From: Massilia aurea
GTDB lineage: Bacteria > Pseudomonadota > Gammaproteobacteria > Burkholderiales > Burkholderiaceae_D
Direction: 5' to 3'
DNA length: 64,000 nucleotides
NCBI RefSeq assembly: GCF_014200505.1
Contig: NZ_JACHBX010000001.1
Location: 1,116,001 to 1,180,000 of the forward strand
Within the stretch, counting starts at the first letter, position 1. Each line of letters starts with the position of its first letter. The notes under the pieces are model-generated. The model worked only from the letters and a program-made list of their open reading frames with translations, was not told the DNA's origin and made no database searches. Below, one piece after another: positions 17,453-26,722 of the stretch. The position numbers were made by a program, and so were the translations under genes.

Positions 17453-18232
17453 ATGCTGATTGTCCTGTCTCCCGCCAAGTCCCTCGATCTCGAATCGCCC
17501 CTGACCACGCCGCACCAGTCCACGCCCGACTTCATTGCCCATGCGGGCGAACTGATCGAGGTCTTGCGCGGCCATTCACCCGCATCGATCAGCGAATTGA
17601 TGGACCTGTCCGACGCGCTGTCGATGCTCAACGTCGGGCGCTATGCCCACTGGGAAGCCGATCATGGACAAGCGCGGCCGGCGATCATGTCATTCAATGG
17701 CGACGTGTACACGGGGTTCGACGCGCGCACGCTGAACACGGAGGCGCTGACGTTTGCCCAGCGCCACGTGCGCATCCTGTCAGGCCTGTACGGCGTACTG
17801 CGCCCGCTCGACCAGATGCATCCGTATCGCCTGGAAATGGGCACCCGGCTGGCCACCCCTCGCGGCAAGGACCTGTATGCGTTCTGGGGCGAGACGATCA
17901 CCGCCGCCCTGAATCAGCAACTGGCCGAGAACGGCTCGACGGCGCTGGTGAATCTGGCCTCGACCGAGTACTTCAAGTCGGTCAAGCCGAAGCTGCTGGC
18001 CGCGCCCGTCATCGAGCCTGTATTCCAGGACTGGAAGAACGGCCAGTACAAGATCATTTCGTTCTATGCCAAGCGGGCGCGCGGGATGATGGCGCGTTAT
18101 GCCACCGAGAACGGCATCACGGATCCTGAGGAGCTCAAGGACTTCGATGTCGACGGCTACGCATTCGAACCGGCGGCGTCAAGCGAGCGCGCGTGGGTAT
18201 TCCGGCGTCGCAACGCCGACGCTGTCGGGTAA
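17453..18232 (+). CDS. yaaA: Peroxide stress protein YaaA (DUF328)
   Basis: YaaA of 259 residues (E. coli 258). It limits intracellular iron and oxidative DNA damage and has DNA-binding properties in E. coli. Family blocks visible are [11 protein letters not shown] at the start, [52 protein letters not shown] and [13 protein letters not shown]. The start is placed at 17453 because family members begin MLIVLSPAK; an in-frame ATG at 17432 lacks a ribosome-binding site. A REP-like repeat begins seven bases after its stop. Confidence 0.92.
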   Translation: MLIVLSPAKSLDLESPLTTPHQSTPDFIAHAGELIEVLRGHSPASISELMDLSDALSMLNVGRYAHWEADHGQARPAIMSFNGDVYTGFDARTLNTEALTFAQRHVRILSGLYGVLRPLDQMHPYRLEMGTRLATPRGKDLYAFWGETITAALNQQLAENGSTALVNLASTEYFKSVKPKLLAAPVIEPVFQDWKNGQYKIISFYAKRARGMMARYATENGITDPEELKDFDVDGYAFEPAASSERAWVFRRRNADAVG

Positions 18233-18238
18233 ACGTCG

Positions 18239-18336
18239 TAGGGTGGGCGGGTACCCCGCCCACGCGTTCAACCCGCCTTCGCATACCACAACGCGAGGTT
18301 GGTGTGAACGCGTGGACGGCACAGCCGTCCACCCTA
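18239..18336. repeat. REP-like double palindrome between yaaA and bamD
   Basis: A 98-bp element has inverted ends (TAGGGTGG at 18239-18246 and CCACCCTA at 18329-18336). Each half contains its own hairpin: GGGCGGG/CCCGCCC in the left half, GGACGGC/GCCGTCC in the right. Each half also contains ACGCGTTCA or its complement. The left half matches a second copy at 49689-49722. The last three bases of the right end form the TAG stop codon of bamD on the minus strand. Confidence 0.8.
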
Positions 18337-19173
18337 TTGGACCGCATCCTTCGGCGCCGCCTTGGCGCCACCCTTGGACCAGAACTTCCACCACGGCGCA
18401 TCGCCGCGGGCGTTCGGGTTCAGGAAGTAGCTGTCCGGATAGTTCAGCGCGAACACACGCTGCGTATCGTCGCGCAGCAGCGGCATGCCGAGCTTGTCGT
18501 ACGAGCGGATCATGATGAACAGCGCTTCTTCGCGTGCCGGCGCATCGGTGTAGTTGGTCACCGCATCCTGGGCACGATTGAGCGCCGCCAGGTACGAGCC
18601 GCGGCGGTAGTAATAATTCGCCACGTGCACTTCGTACTGGGCCATCGCATTGATCAGATAGCTCATGCGCTCGGTTGCGTCGGCCGCGTACTTGCTGTTC
18701 GGGTACTTGTCGACCAGCGCCTTGAACGCCGCAAACGCTTCACGCGTTGCACGCGGATCGCGCTCGGTCGGGTCCTGCGAGTACACGAAGCTGAAGAACC
18801 CGAGCTGATCGTTGAAATTGATCAGGCCACGCAGGTAGTACATGTAGTCGACCTGGGGGTGGTTCGGGTGCAGCTTGATGAAGCGCTCGACCGCCGCCAG
18901 CGCTTGCGCCTGGTCAGCCGACTTGTAGTGGGCATACGCCACTTCCATCTGCGCTTGTGTTGCGTACACGCCGAATGGGAAGTTGGTTTCGAGCCGCTGG
19001 AACAACGGGATTGCGGCTTCGTAGTGCCCACCTGCCATCTCTTCGCGCGCCTCAGCGTATAATTTCTCCGCCGACCAGTTTTTGGACTCGTCCTTGGCCT
19101 TTGGCAGCATACTGCATGCCGACAGACCGACGAGGGCGCAAGTAGCGACCAACACAGACAATTTTTTTTGCAT
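18334..19173 (-). CDS. bamD: Outer-membrane assembly lipoprotein BamD
   Basis: Essential component of the BAM complex that inserts beta-barrel proteins into the outer membrane; 279 residues. The lipoprotein signal ends in LVGLSAC. The mature part is a TPR array with family blocks such as AEKLYAEAREEMAGGHYEAAI, LETNFPFG, AYAHYKSADQAQALAAVERFIKLHPNH, DYMYYLRGL and NYYYRRGSYLAALNRA. The start at 19173 (ATG) is preferred to an in-frame TTG at 19185. Its stop codon TAG is supplied by the neighbouring palindromic repeat. It is divergent from rluD, an arrangement shared with other proteobacteria. Confidence 0.95.
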   Translation of the reverse strand: MQKKLSVLVATCALVGLSACSMLPKAKDESKNWSAEKLYAEAREEMAGGHYEAAIPLFQRLETNFPFGVYATQAQMEVAYAHYKSADQAQALAAVERFIKLHPNHPQVDYMYYLRGLINFNDQLGFFSFVYSQDPTERDPRATREAFAAFKALVDKYPNSKYAADATERMSYLINAMAQYEVHVANYYYRRGSYLAALNRAQDAVTNYTDAPAREEALFIMIRSYDKLGMPLLRDDTQRVFALNYPDSYFLNPNARGDAPWWKFWSKGGAKAAPKDAVQ

Positions 19174-19217
19174 AGCTTTTTGCAAGAAATGTTTTACCTA
19201 GATTCAACGAACGGCTG

Positions 19218-19223
19218 ATTATA
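19218..19223 (-). promoter_or_regulatory. Candidate bamD promoter -10
   Basis: A consensus TATAAT reads on the minus strand 45 bases upstream of the bamD ATG, inside a GGCT...AGCC inverted repeat in the short divergent bamD/rluD region. The -35 at 17 bases (AATATC) is poor. Confidence 0.4.
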
Positions 19224-19238
19224 GCCGATGGGACTCAC

Positions 19239-20336
19239 GTGATATTAACTCCTGCGCCGAATCCGGCGGATTTACCGATTGACCCTGATTTTGACGATGA
19301 ACTGGAGATCGGGTTCGTCCCGTTACCAGGCACCGATCTGTCGCCCATTACCCTGGCGCTGCAAGAGGAACACTGCGGCCAGCGCCTCGACAAGGTAGTG
19401 GCCGGCCTGGTGCCCCAATTCTCGCGCAGCCGCTTGCAGCAATGGTTCGAAAGCGGCCACATCACGGTGGACGGTAAACCGGCCCGGGGCAAGGACACGG
19501 CCTATGGCGATGAAGCCATTGTCGTCGTGCCACAAGCTGCGCCTGAAGACACGGCGTTCGCGCCGGAAGCGATGGATCTCACCATCGTGTACGAAGACGA
19601 CGACATCATGGTCGTCAACAAGCCGGCGGGCCTCGTCGTGCACCCGGGTTCGGGCAACTGGACCGGCACGCTGCTCAATGGCCTGCTGCATCACTGCCCG
19701 CAGCTGGTTGGCGTGCCGCGCGCCGGCATCGTCCACCGTCTCGACAAGGATACCAGCGGCCTGATGGTCGTCGGCAAAACGCTTGCCGCGCAAACCGATC
19801 TCGTACGCCAGCTGCAGGCACGCACCGTCAAGCGCGAATACTTTGCGCTGGTATGGGGCACGCCGCGCCTGTCGGGCACGATCGACAGCCCGATGGGGCG
19901 CGACGCGAAAGACCGCGTCAAGATGGCCGTCTCGAGCAGCCCGTTCGCCAAGCCGGCGATCACCCATTACGAGCGCGTCATTTCGGGCGAGCTCGATCGG
20001 CGTCCGGTCACGCTGGTGCGTTGCCGCCTGGAGACTGGCCGCACACACCAGATCCGCGTGCACATGCAGTCGCTGGGCTTTTCGCTCGTCGGCGATGCCG
20101 TCTATGGCAAGCGTCACCTGACGCCGGTGTTCCCGCGCCAGGCGCTGCAGGCGCGTCGCCTGGGCCTCGTGCATCCGGCCACCGGTGAGCAATGCGAATG
20201 GACCGTGCCGCTGGCCGACGATTTCGCCGAGCTGATCGCGCGTGCAGGCATCGAAGAGCCGGAGCTGGGCGAATTCGGCACGGCGATCGAGGATGCCGCG
20301 GACGACGACAACGGCGTTGTCACTTACCGGGCATGA
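19239..20336 (+). CDS. rluD: 23S rRNA pseudouridine synthase RluD
   Basis: Makes the conserved pseudouridines of helix 69 in 23S rRNA. The 365-residue protein has an N-terminal S4 RNA-binding domain (EEHCGQRLDKVVAGLVPQFS...). The RluA-type catalytic domain carries HRLDKDTSG, with catalytic D169. The closing family motif is ETGRTHQIRVHMQSLGF. The start codon is GTG at 19239; the upstream ATG at 19228 is out of frame and no in-frame ATG occurs before residue 112. It overlaps pgeF by four bases, and the bamD/rluD/pgeF order is the same as in E. coli. Confidence 0.95.
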   Translation: MILTPAPNPADLPIDPDFDDELEIGFVPLPGTDLSPITLALQEEHCGQRLDKVVAGLVPQFSRSRLQQWFESGHITVDGKPARGKDTAYGDEAIVVVPQAAPEDTAFAPEAMDLTIVYEDDDIMVVNKPAGLVVHPGSGNWTGTLLNGLLHHCPQLVGVPRAGIVHRLDKDTSGLMVVGKTLAAQTDLVRQLQARTVKREYFALVWGTPRLSGTIDSPMGRDAKDRVKMAVSSSPFAKPAITHYERVISGELDRRPVTLVRCRLETGRTHQIRVHMQSLGFSLVGDAVYGKRHLTPVFPRQALQARRLGLVHPATGEQCEWTVPLADDFAELIARAGIEEPELGEFGTAIEDAADDDNGVVTYRA

Positions 20337-21118
20337 GTACGCTGGCACGGTCGGCTCTGGTCTGGCCCGATTGGCCTGACTTGCCGGCGACCGTCGGCGC
20401 ACTGGCGACCAGCCGCGATGGCGGCGTCTCCGTCGGTCCCTACGACGACGGCAAGGGTGGCGGGGGCCTGAATCTGGGCCTGCACGTGAACGACGCGCCA
20501 GACGCCGTCGCTGCCAATCGCGCCTTGCTGCAAGGCTGGTTGCCGGGCCGCCCGGCCTGGATCGCCCAGGTGCATGGCGCCGACGTCGTCGACGCCGGCA
20601 CCGTGGGCGCCGACCAGCCCGTGCGCACGGGCGACGCCAGCATCGCCACGATGCCTGGCGTCGTCTGCGCCATCCTGACTGCCGATTGCTTGCCGGTGCT
20701 GTTTGCCGATCTGGATGGCAAGGTGGTCGGCGCGGCGCACGCCGGCTGGCGCGGGTTGGCCGGTGGGGTATTGGGCGCGACCGTGCGCGCCATGCGTGCG
20801 GCCGGCGCGGGCGAGATCACAGCGTGGATGGGGCCGGCAATCGGTCCCGATGCGTTCGAGGTTGGCGACGATGTGGTGGCGGCATTTGCCGCGGCGCTGC
20901 CGGGTGACGCAACACGTGCATGTTTCACGGCTTACCCGGGTCGCCCCGGCAAATACCTCGCCGACATGTTCACGCTTGCACGTTTGATGCTGGCGCATGA
21001 TGGCCTCGAACGCGTGCATGGTGGCGGGCTGTGTACGGCCAGTGCGCCGGAGCGCTTCTATTCCTATCGCCGCGATGGCGTCACCGGCCGCCAAGCCAGC
21101 GTCATCTGGTTTAGATAA
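20333..21118 (+). CDS. pgeF: Peptidoglycan editing factor PgeF (YfiH/LACC1 family)
   Basis: Cytoplasmic protein of 261 residues from the former laccase-domain family. E. coli YfiH hydrolyses UDP-MurNAc-L-Ser to keep wall precursors correct, and family members also act on purine nucleosides. The metal/active-site pattern is visible: QVHGADVV, the cysteine in LTADCLPVLF, the histidine in GAAHAGWRGL, and the GPAIGPDAFEVG and GLCTASAPERFYSYRRDG blocks. The ATG overlaps the rluD stop (ATGA), so the two are translationally coupled. Confidence 0.92.
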   Translation: MSTLARSALVWPDWPDLPATVGALATSRDGGVSVGPYDDGKGGGGLNLGLHVNDAPDAVAANRALLQGWLPGRPAWIAQVHGADVVDAGTVGADQPVRTGDASIATMPGVVCAILTADCLPVLFADLDGKVVGAAHAGWRGLAGGVLGATVRAMRAAGAGEITAWMGPAIGPDAFEVGDDVVAAFAAALPGDATRACFTAYPGRPGKYLADMFTLARLMLAHDGLERVHGGGLCTASAPERFYSYRRDGVTGRQASVIWFR

Positions 21119-21142
21119 AGCCTGTGCGTGATGCGGTACGGC

Positions 21143-21388
21143 TCAGTCGCCGTCACCGCCGCCGTCATCCATGTCGTCTGCCGGCGACTCCCGCCGTGGT
21201 CTGACCTGATGCCGGGACTGCTGTGTTCGCCCGCGCTGTCGGCGCCGTTTCGCGCCAGTGATATAAAAAAGTATGGATAATGGCAGTGCGCAATAAAACG
21301 CGAACGTCATGATGCCGGCCACGACGGTCGGCTCGGTCGCCGCCATGAGCACCACAACGTATATCCAGGCAATGGCAACGATCCACAT
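21143..21388 (-). CDS. Small two-helix membrane protein, unknown function
   Basis: An 81-residue protein with two hydrophobic helices (about residues 2-19 and 23-45), then a basic stretch (KRRRQRGRTQQSR) and an acidic, glycine-rich tail (DDMDDGGGDGD). The start at 21388 has AAGGA eight bases upstream. The gene fills what would otherwise be an empty gap between pgeF and phaC and reads against both. I do not recognise a family. The clear topology, ribosome-binding site and charge pattern support a real gene. Confidence 0.6.
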   Translation of the reverse strand: MWIVAIAWIYVVVLMAATEPTVVAGIMTFAFYCALPLSILFYITGAKRRRQRGRTQQSRHQVRPRRESPADDMDDGGGDGD

Positions 21389-21449
21389 GCAGTAGTTCCT
21401 TGTTGTAGTTCCTGGTTGAAGAGACGCGATTCTAACAACGGATGCCCAC

Positions 21450-23210
21450 ATGAACATGCCTGATCCACAAGCGCTTGCCGCTGCCTGGTTGTCCCAATGG
21501 TCCGATCCTGCCGCCTGGCAGCCCTGGATGACGATGATGTCCACCATGCCTGCCATGCCAGCGATGCCCGCCCCGGGCGGCGCCAGTCCGCTGGCCGGCT
21601 TCCTCAAAGATGCCGGCGCCGGCATCGATACGGCCCGCATGGAAGCGATCCGCGACGATTATCTCAAGAAAGCAACTCAGCTGTGGCAAGACGTCATGCT
21701 GGGCAAGACGCCCGAGTTGAGCGACCGGCGCTTCGCCGCAGCCGAATGGCGTGGCAATCCACTGTCGGCGTTCTCGGCCGCTTCCTACCTGCTGAATGCC
21801 GAATGCATGATGGCGATGGCCGATGCGGTCGAGGTCGGGCCGCGCGAGCGCCAGAAGCTGCGTTTCTCGGTCCAGCAGATGATCGACGCGATGTCGCCCG
21901 CCAACTTCCTGGCCACCAATCCGGAAGCGCAGCAGCAGATGATCGAGACCCAGGGCGAGAGCCTGACCAAGGGCTTGACCAACATGCTGACCGATCTGCA
22001 GAAGGGCCGTATTTCGCAATCGGACGAAACAGCCTTCGAAGTGGGCCGCAATGTCGGCAACACGGCCGGCCAGGTCGTGTTCGAAAACGACTTGTTTCAG
22101 CTGATCCAGTACACGCCGACCACGGCGAACGTGCACACCGTGCCGCTGGTGATGATCCCGCCGTGCATCAACAAGTTTTATATCCTCGACCTGCAGCCCG
22201 AGAATTCACTGGTGCGCTACGTGGTGGAGCAGGGCCATACCGTGTTCATGGTCTCCTGGCGTAACCCGGACCGCAGCCAGTCGCACCTGCGCTGGGACGA
22301 TTACGTCGAAGACGGCGCGATCCGTGCGCTTGACGTCGTGGCCCAGATCACCGGACAAGAGAAAGCGCACGTGTTCGGCTTCTGCGTCGGCGGCACCATT
22401 GCCGCCACCGCGCTGGCCGTGCTGGCGGCGCGTGGGCGCCAGCCGGCGGCCAGCCTGTCGCTGCTGACCACGCTGCTGGACTTTTCGGATGCCGGCGTGC
22501 TCGAAGTATTCATCGACGAAACCCAGGTGGCGCTGCGCGAGCAGAAGCTCGCCGCTGGCGGCCTGATGCCGGGCCGCGACCTGGCGACGACGTTCTCGTC
22601 GCTGCGCCCGAACGATCTGGTCTGGAATTATGTCCAGCAAAACTACCTGAAGGGCAAGGAACCACCGGCCTTCGATCTGCTGTACTGGAATGCCGACAGC
22701 ACCAATCTGCCGGGCCCGATGTTCTGCTGGTACTTGCGCAATATGTACCTGGAGAACAAGCTCAAGCAGCCGGGCGCGCTCACGGTGTGCGGCGTGCCGA
22801 TCAATCTGGGCGCCATCGACGCGCCGGTGTTCGTGTACGGCTCGAAGGAAGACCATATCGTGCCGTGGACGGCGGCGTTTGCCTCGATGCAGTTGCTCAA
22901 TCCTGGCAACCCGAAAGCGAACCGCTTCGTGCTGGGTGCGTCGGGCCATATCGCCGGCGTCATCAACCCTGCCTCGAAAAACAAGCGCAGTTATTGGGCC
23001 AACGACAAGGGCGGCAAGTCGCGGCCCAAGACGGATGCTGCCTGGTTCGAGAGTGCTGCAGAGCACAAAGGCAGTTGGTGGCCTGAGTGGGCAAAATTTC
23101 TGGCGGAGAACGGCGGCGCGCAAGGGCCGGCCCCAGGCGTCGCTGGCAGCAGCGACTATCCGCCAACCGAGCCCGCACCGGGGCGCTATGTGCAGGTCAG
23201 GGCCGACTAG
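21450..23210 (+). CDS. phaC: Class I poly(3-hydroxyalkanoate) synthase
   Basis: Polymerises hydroxyacyl-CoA (mainly 3-hydroxybutyryl-CoA) into PHA storage granules. The 586-residue length fits class I synthases. The lipase-like box is GFCVGG with catalytic C312. The downstream catalytic aspartate is in GSKEDHIVPW, and the histidine is in GASGHIAGVINP. The N-terminal domain carries the family blocks SDRRFAAAEWRGNP and RISQSDETAFEVG-RNVG. A short Met/Pro-rich stretch near residue 30 is a minor oddity. phaR follows downstream; phaA and phaB are not in the window. Confidence 0.96.
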   Translation: MNMPDPQALAAAWLSQWSDPAAWQPWMTMMSTMPAMPAMPAPGGASPLAGFLKDAGAGIDTARMEAIRDDYLKKATQLWQDVMLGKTPELSDRRFAAAEWRGNPLSAFSAASYLLNAECMMAMADAVEVGPRERQKLRFSVQQMIDAMSPANFLATNPEAQQQMIETQGESLTKGLTNMLTDLQKGRISQSDETAFEVGRNVGNTAGQVVFENDLFQLIQYTPTTANVHTVPLVMIPPCINKFYILDLQPENSLVRYVVEQGHTVFMVSWRNPDRSQSHLRWDDYVEDGAIRALDVVAQITGQEKAHVFGFCVGGTIAATALAVLAARGRQPAASLSLLTTLLDFSDAGVLEVFIDETQVALREQKLAAGGLMPGRDLATTFSSLRPNDLVWNYVQQNYLKGKEPPAFDLLYWNADSTNLPGPMFCWYLRNMYLENKLKQPGALTVCGVPINLGAIDAPVFVYGSKEDHIVPWTAAFASMQLLNPGNPKANRFVLGASGHIAGVINPASKNKRSYWANDKGGKSRPKTDAAWFESAAEHKGSWWPEWAKFLAENGGAQGPAPGVAGSSDYPPTEPAPGRYVQVRAD

Positions 23211-23414
23211 CAGTCGATGTCATGTATTGACATAAAAACCATACTTGTGATGCATCTGGTAATTGCTGCAACCGCCACAATTGCATGGTAAGGTGTCTGT
23301 TATCCCCCACGGTCGATCCGGCCGTGGGTCGGGTGGAGACGGGCCGGCCACGCTGGCCAGAATAATCATAAGTGCGCGGCTCACGAAGCGGCGCCGCAAA
23401 CCATGGAACCAGAG

Positions 23415-23981
23415 ATGAGCAGTGTGAAGAAGAGTGCAGAACGCCTGATCAAGAAATACCCGAACCGTCGTCTGTACGACACGCAGACCAGTTCCTACAT
23501 CACGCTGTCGGACGTCAAGCAATTAGTGCTCGACGCTGACGATTTCACCGTGGTCGATGCCAAGAGCAGCGAAGACCTGACCCGCGCGATCCTGCTCCAG
23601 ATCATCCTCGAAGAAGAGGCGAATGGCGTGCCGATGTTCTCGAGCTCAGTACTCTCGCAAATCATCCGCTACTACGGCCACGCAATGCAGGGCATGATGG
23701 GCTCGTATCTGGAAAAGAACGTCCAGGCCTTTACCGACATCCAGCACAAATTCACCAGCAACGCTGCCGGCGCCATCGAGGGCAAGCCTTTCAGCCCCGA
23801 GATGTGGACCCAGTTCATGAACGTCCAGGGTCCGATGATGCAGGGCATGATGAACAACTACATCGACCAGAGCAAGAACCTGTTCATCCAGATGCAGGAA
23901 CAGATGCAGAGCCAGAGCAAGGCGATGTTCGGCGTGTTCCCGTTCCCGGGCATGACGCCCCCGCCGACCGACAAGAAATAA
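23415..23981 (+). CDS. phaR: Polyhydroxyalkanoate synthesis regulator PhaR
   Basis: DNA- and PHB-binding repressor that controls phasin genes. The 188-residue product has the N-terminal PHB_acc_N DNA-binding domain (LIKKYPNRRLYDTQTSSYI, TLSDVKQLVL). The C-terminal PHB accumulation domain is rich in Met and Gln (GPMMQGMMNNYIDQSKNLF). I start it at 23415; an in-frame ATG four codons upstream at 23403 is also possible. It lies 204 bases after phaC and is probably transcribed independently. Confidence 0.93.
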   Translation: MSSVKKSAERLIKKYPNRRLYDTQTSSYITLSDVKQLVLDADDFTVVDAKSSEDLTRAILLQIILEEEANGVPMFSSSVLSQIIRYYGHAMQGMMGSYLEKNVQAFTDIQHKFTSNAAGAIEGKPFSPEMWTQFMNVQGPMMQGMMNNYIDQSKNLFIQMQEQMQSQSKAMFGVFPFPGMTPPPTDKK

Positions 23982-24003
23982 ACCCCTCAGTATTGGGGCA
24001 GCA

Positions 24004-24023
24004 GGGCCTCACCTTCGAGGCCC
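24004..24023 (+). terminator. Hairpin between phaR and rimO
   Basis: A perfect 7-bp stem (GGGCCTC at 24004-24010, GAGGCCC at 24017-24023) lies 23 bases after the phaR stop, with no T-tract. A -10-like TACAAT at 24032-24037 just beyond it may belong to the rimO promoter. Confidence 0.35.
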
Positions 24024-24068
24024 GGTTCAGGTACAATCGCGGATTGCCCAAACACTTTTCCGCTGCCC

Positions 24069-25517
24069 ATGACTGAACTTCGTCGTAGTCCTTCCGCCAA
24101 CTCTAGCAGCCTGGCTGCCGCAGCCAAGGCGCCTGGCGTCATCATTCCGGCACCGATGCCTGGCGTGATTGCGCCGAAGGTCGGCTTTGTCTCGCTTGGC
24201 TGCCCGAAAGCGCTGGTCGATTCCGAGCAGATCCTGACCCAGTTGCGCGCTGAAGGCTATCAAACCGCCAACTCGTACGACGGGGCGGACCTCGTGATCG
24301 TCAACACCTGCGGCTTCATCGACGCCGCCGTGCAGGAGTCGCTCGACGCCATCGGCGAAGCGCTGGCCGAAAACGGCAAGGTGATCGTCACCGGCTGCCT
24401 GGGCGCCAAGAAGGATGCTGCAGGCGACGACATCATCACCAAGGTGCACCCGAAGGTGCTGGCCGTGACCGGCCCCCATGCACTGGCCGAGGTGATGGAC
24501 TCGGTCCACTTGCACCTGCCGAAACCGCACGATCCGTTCATCGACCTGGTCCCTGACCACGGCGTGAAACTCACGCCGAAGCACTACGCCTACCTGAAGA
24601 TTTCCGAAGGCTGCAACCACCGCTGCAGCTTCTGCATCATCCCGTCGATGCGCGGCGACCTGGTCTCGCGCCGCATCGACGAAGTGCTGGTCGAAGCCGA
24701 GAACCTGTTCAAGTCGGGCGTCAAGGAGCTGCTCGTGATTTCGCAGGACACCAGTGCCTATGGCGTGGACGTCAAGTTCCGCACCGGCTTCTGGAATGGC
24801 CGCCCGATCAAGACGCACATGACGCAGCTGGTCGAAGCGCTGGGCCAGCTCGCGCGCCAGTACGACACCTGGGTGCGCCTGCACTATGTCTATCCGTACC
24901 CGCACGTCGATCACGCGATCCCGTTCATGGGCGATGGCCACGTGCTGCCATACCTCGATATTCCGATGCAGCACGCGCACCCGGATATCCTGAAGCGCAT
25001 GAAGCGCCCGGCCAGCGGCGAGCGCAACCTCGAGCGCATCCTGAAATGGCGTTCGATGAACCCGGACCTGACGATCCGTTCGACCTTCATCGCCGGCTTC
25101 CCGGGCGAGACCGAGGCCGAATTCGAGTATCTGCTCGACTTCCTGAAAGAAGCGCAGATCGATCGCCTGGGCTGCTTTGCCTATTCGCCGGTCGAAGGCG
25201 CGACCGCGAACCTGCTCGAGAATCCGGTGCCGGAAGAAGTGCGTGAAGAGCGCCGCGCGCGCGTCATGCTGCTGCAAGAAGAGATCTCGGCCAAGCGCCT
25301 GCAGGCCAAGGTCGGCAAGACGCTGCGCGTGCTGATCGACGAAGTCGGCGCCCGCGAAGCGATCGGCCGTTCGAGCGCCGATGCGCCCGAGATCGACGGC
25401 GTCGTGCACATTAAGCGGCCACTCGTGCCGGGCAAGAGCAAACTGGTCGTCGGCCAGTTCGCCGATGTCGTCATCACGAAGGCCGATGCGCATGACCTGT
25501 GGGCCAATCCCGTCTAA
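24069..25517 (+). CDS. rimO: Ribosomal protein S12 methylthiotransferase RimO
   Basis: Radical-SAM enzyme that methylthiolates the conserved aspartate of ribosomal protein S12. The 482-residue product has three domains. The N-terminal UPF0004 domain holds cluster cysteines C45, C81 and C110. The radical-SAM core has C182-x3-C186-x2-C189 in [12 protein letters not shown]-terminal TRAM domain is last. Blocks such as [11 protein letters not shown] and [11 protein letters not shown] mark RimO rather than MiaB. An N-terminal extension of about 35 residues (Ser/Ala/Pro-rich) precedes the conserved start. Confidence 0.95.
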   Translation: MTELRRSPSANSSSLAAAAKAPGVIIPAPMPGVIAPKVGFVSLGCPKALVDSEQILTQLRAEGYQTANSYDGADLVIVNTCGFIDAAVQESLDAIGEALAENGKVIVTGCLGAKKDAAGDDIITKVHPKVLAVTGPHALAEVMDSVHLHLPKPHDPFIDLVPDHGVKLTPKHYAYLKISEGCNHRCSFCIIPSMRGDLVSRRIDEVLVEAENLFKSGVKELLVISQDTSAYGVDVKFRTGFWNGRPIKTHMTQLVEALGQLARQYDTWVRLHYVYPYPHVDHAIPFMGDGHVLPYLDIPMQHAHPDILKRMKRPASGERNLERILKWRSMNPDLTIRSTFIAGFPGETEAEFEYLLDFLKEAQIDRLGCFAYSPVEGATANLLENPVPEEVREERRARVMLLQEEISAKRLQAKVGKTLRVLIDEVGAREAIGRSSADAPEIDGVVHIKRPLVPGKSKLVVGQFADVVITKADAHDLWANPV

Positions 25518-25529
25518 GCCATTGACGCC

Positions 25530-26690
25530 ATGAGCGCCAAGTCGATCCAGACCACGCTGGTGCATAGCGACTATGTCGCACCGGCGGGGTTCGATGCCTT
25601 CCCGCCGGCGACGCACCGCGCGTCGACCGTGCTGTTTGCGAACACGGCGACAATGCGCGCGAGCCAGTGGAAAGACAAGACCGCCTACACCTACGGCTTG
25701 CACGGCACGCCGACCACGTTCACGCTGGAAGGCAAGCTGGCCGAGATCGAGGGCGGCAACCATTGTCTGCTCACGCCGTCGGGCCTTGCCGCGATCGCGA
25801 TGGTCGACTTTGCGCTGCTCAAAAGCGGCGACGATGTGCTGTTGCCCGAGAACGTCTACAACCCGAACCGTGAACTGGGCCGCTGGCTCAGCGCGGATTT
25901 CGGCGTCACTGCACGCTACTACGATCCGATGATCGGCGCCGGCATCGCTGCGCTGATCCAGCCAAACACCAAACTGCTGTGGGCCGAGGCGCCGGGTTCG
26001 GTGTCGATGGAAGTGCCGGATCTGCCGGCGCTGTGCCATGCGGCGCATGAGCGGGGCGTGCTGGTGGCACTCGACAATACGTGGTCGGCGGGCCTGGCGC
26101 TGCGCGGGTTCGATCTTGGCGCCGACATCGTCATGCACGCGCTGACCAAGTACCAGTCGGGTGGCGCCGACCTCTTGATGGGCGCCGTGATCACGCGCGA
26201 CCGCGCGCTGAACGATCGGCTGGCGTTGGCACACATGCGCCTGGGCCTGGGCGTGAGCCCCGACGATGCGTATCTGGTGCAGCGCGGTTTGCCGACGATG
26301 AAGATGCGCTTCGAGCGGCACGACGCCAGCGCGCGCGAGCTGGCCGCCTGGTTCAAGGCACGGCCCGAGATCGCAAAGGTGCTGCATCCGGCATTCGAGG
26401 ACTGCCCGGGCCACGCGTTCTGGCAGCGCGATTTTACCGGGGCAGGTGGCCTGTTTTCGGTGGTGTTCGACGCACGCTTCGACGAGGCGCAGGTCGATTG
26501 CATGGTCGATGCGCTGACGCTGTTCGGCATCGGCTATAGCTGGGGTGGACCCAACAGCCTTGTGATGCCGTACCGGATCAACAGCTTGCGGGATCAGTGG
26601 GAGGGCGGGGTGCTGGTGCGCTTCAATGTCGGCTTGGAAGACCCGGCCGACCTGATCGCCGATCTGGCACGGGCCTTCAATGCGTTGTGA
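25530..26690 (+). CDS. metC: Cystathionine beta-lyase (MetC type)
   Basis: PLP enzyme of the Cys/Met metabolism family that cleaves cystathionine to homocysteine, ammonia and pyruvate in methionine synthesis. The 386-residue protein has YGLHGTPTTFTLE, LTPSGLAAIAM, the aspartate in LDNTWSAGLALRGFDLGADI and the PLP lysine K207 in MHALTKYQSGG. YSWGGPNSLVMP near the C-terminus is typical of MetC rather than MetB. It starts 12 bases after rimO and ends at a strong bidirectional terminator, so a rimO-metC transcript is likely. Confidence 0.92.
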   Translation: MSAKSIQTTLVHSDYVAPAGFDAFPPATHRASTVLFANTATMRASQWKDKTAYTYGLHGTPTTFTLEGKLAEIEGGNHCLLTPSGLAAIAMVDFALLKSGDDVLLPENVYNPNRELGRWLSADFGVTARYYDPMIGAGIAALIQPNTKLLWAEAPGSVSMEVPDLPALCHAAHERGVLVALDNTWSAGLALRGFDLGADIVMHALTKYQSGGADLLMGAVITRDRALNDRLALAHMRLGLGVSPDDAYLVQRGLPTMKMRFERHDASARELAAWFKARPEIAKVLHPAFEDCPGHAFWQRDFTGAGGLFSVVFDARFDEAQVDCMVDALTLFGIGYSWGGPNSLVMPYRINSLRDQWEGGVLVRFNVGLEDPADLIADLARAFNAL

Positions 26691-26693
26691 CAT

Positions 26694-26722
26694 AAAAATG
26701 GGGCCGCTGGCCCCATTTTTTT
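26694..26722. terminator. Bidirectional terminator between metC and the DUF4870-like gene
   Basis: A 12-bp perfect stem (AAAAATGGGGCC at 26694-26705, GGCCCCATTTTT at 26709-26720) with a 3-base loop has A- and T-tracts on either side. It serves both convergent genes; the minus-strand stop codon begins right at its edge. Confidence 0.92.
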
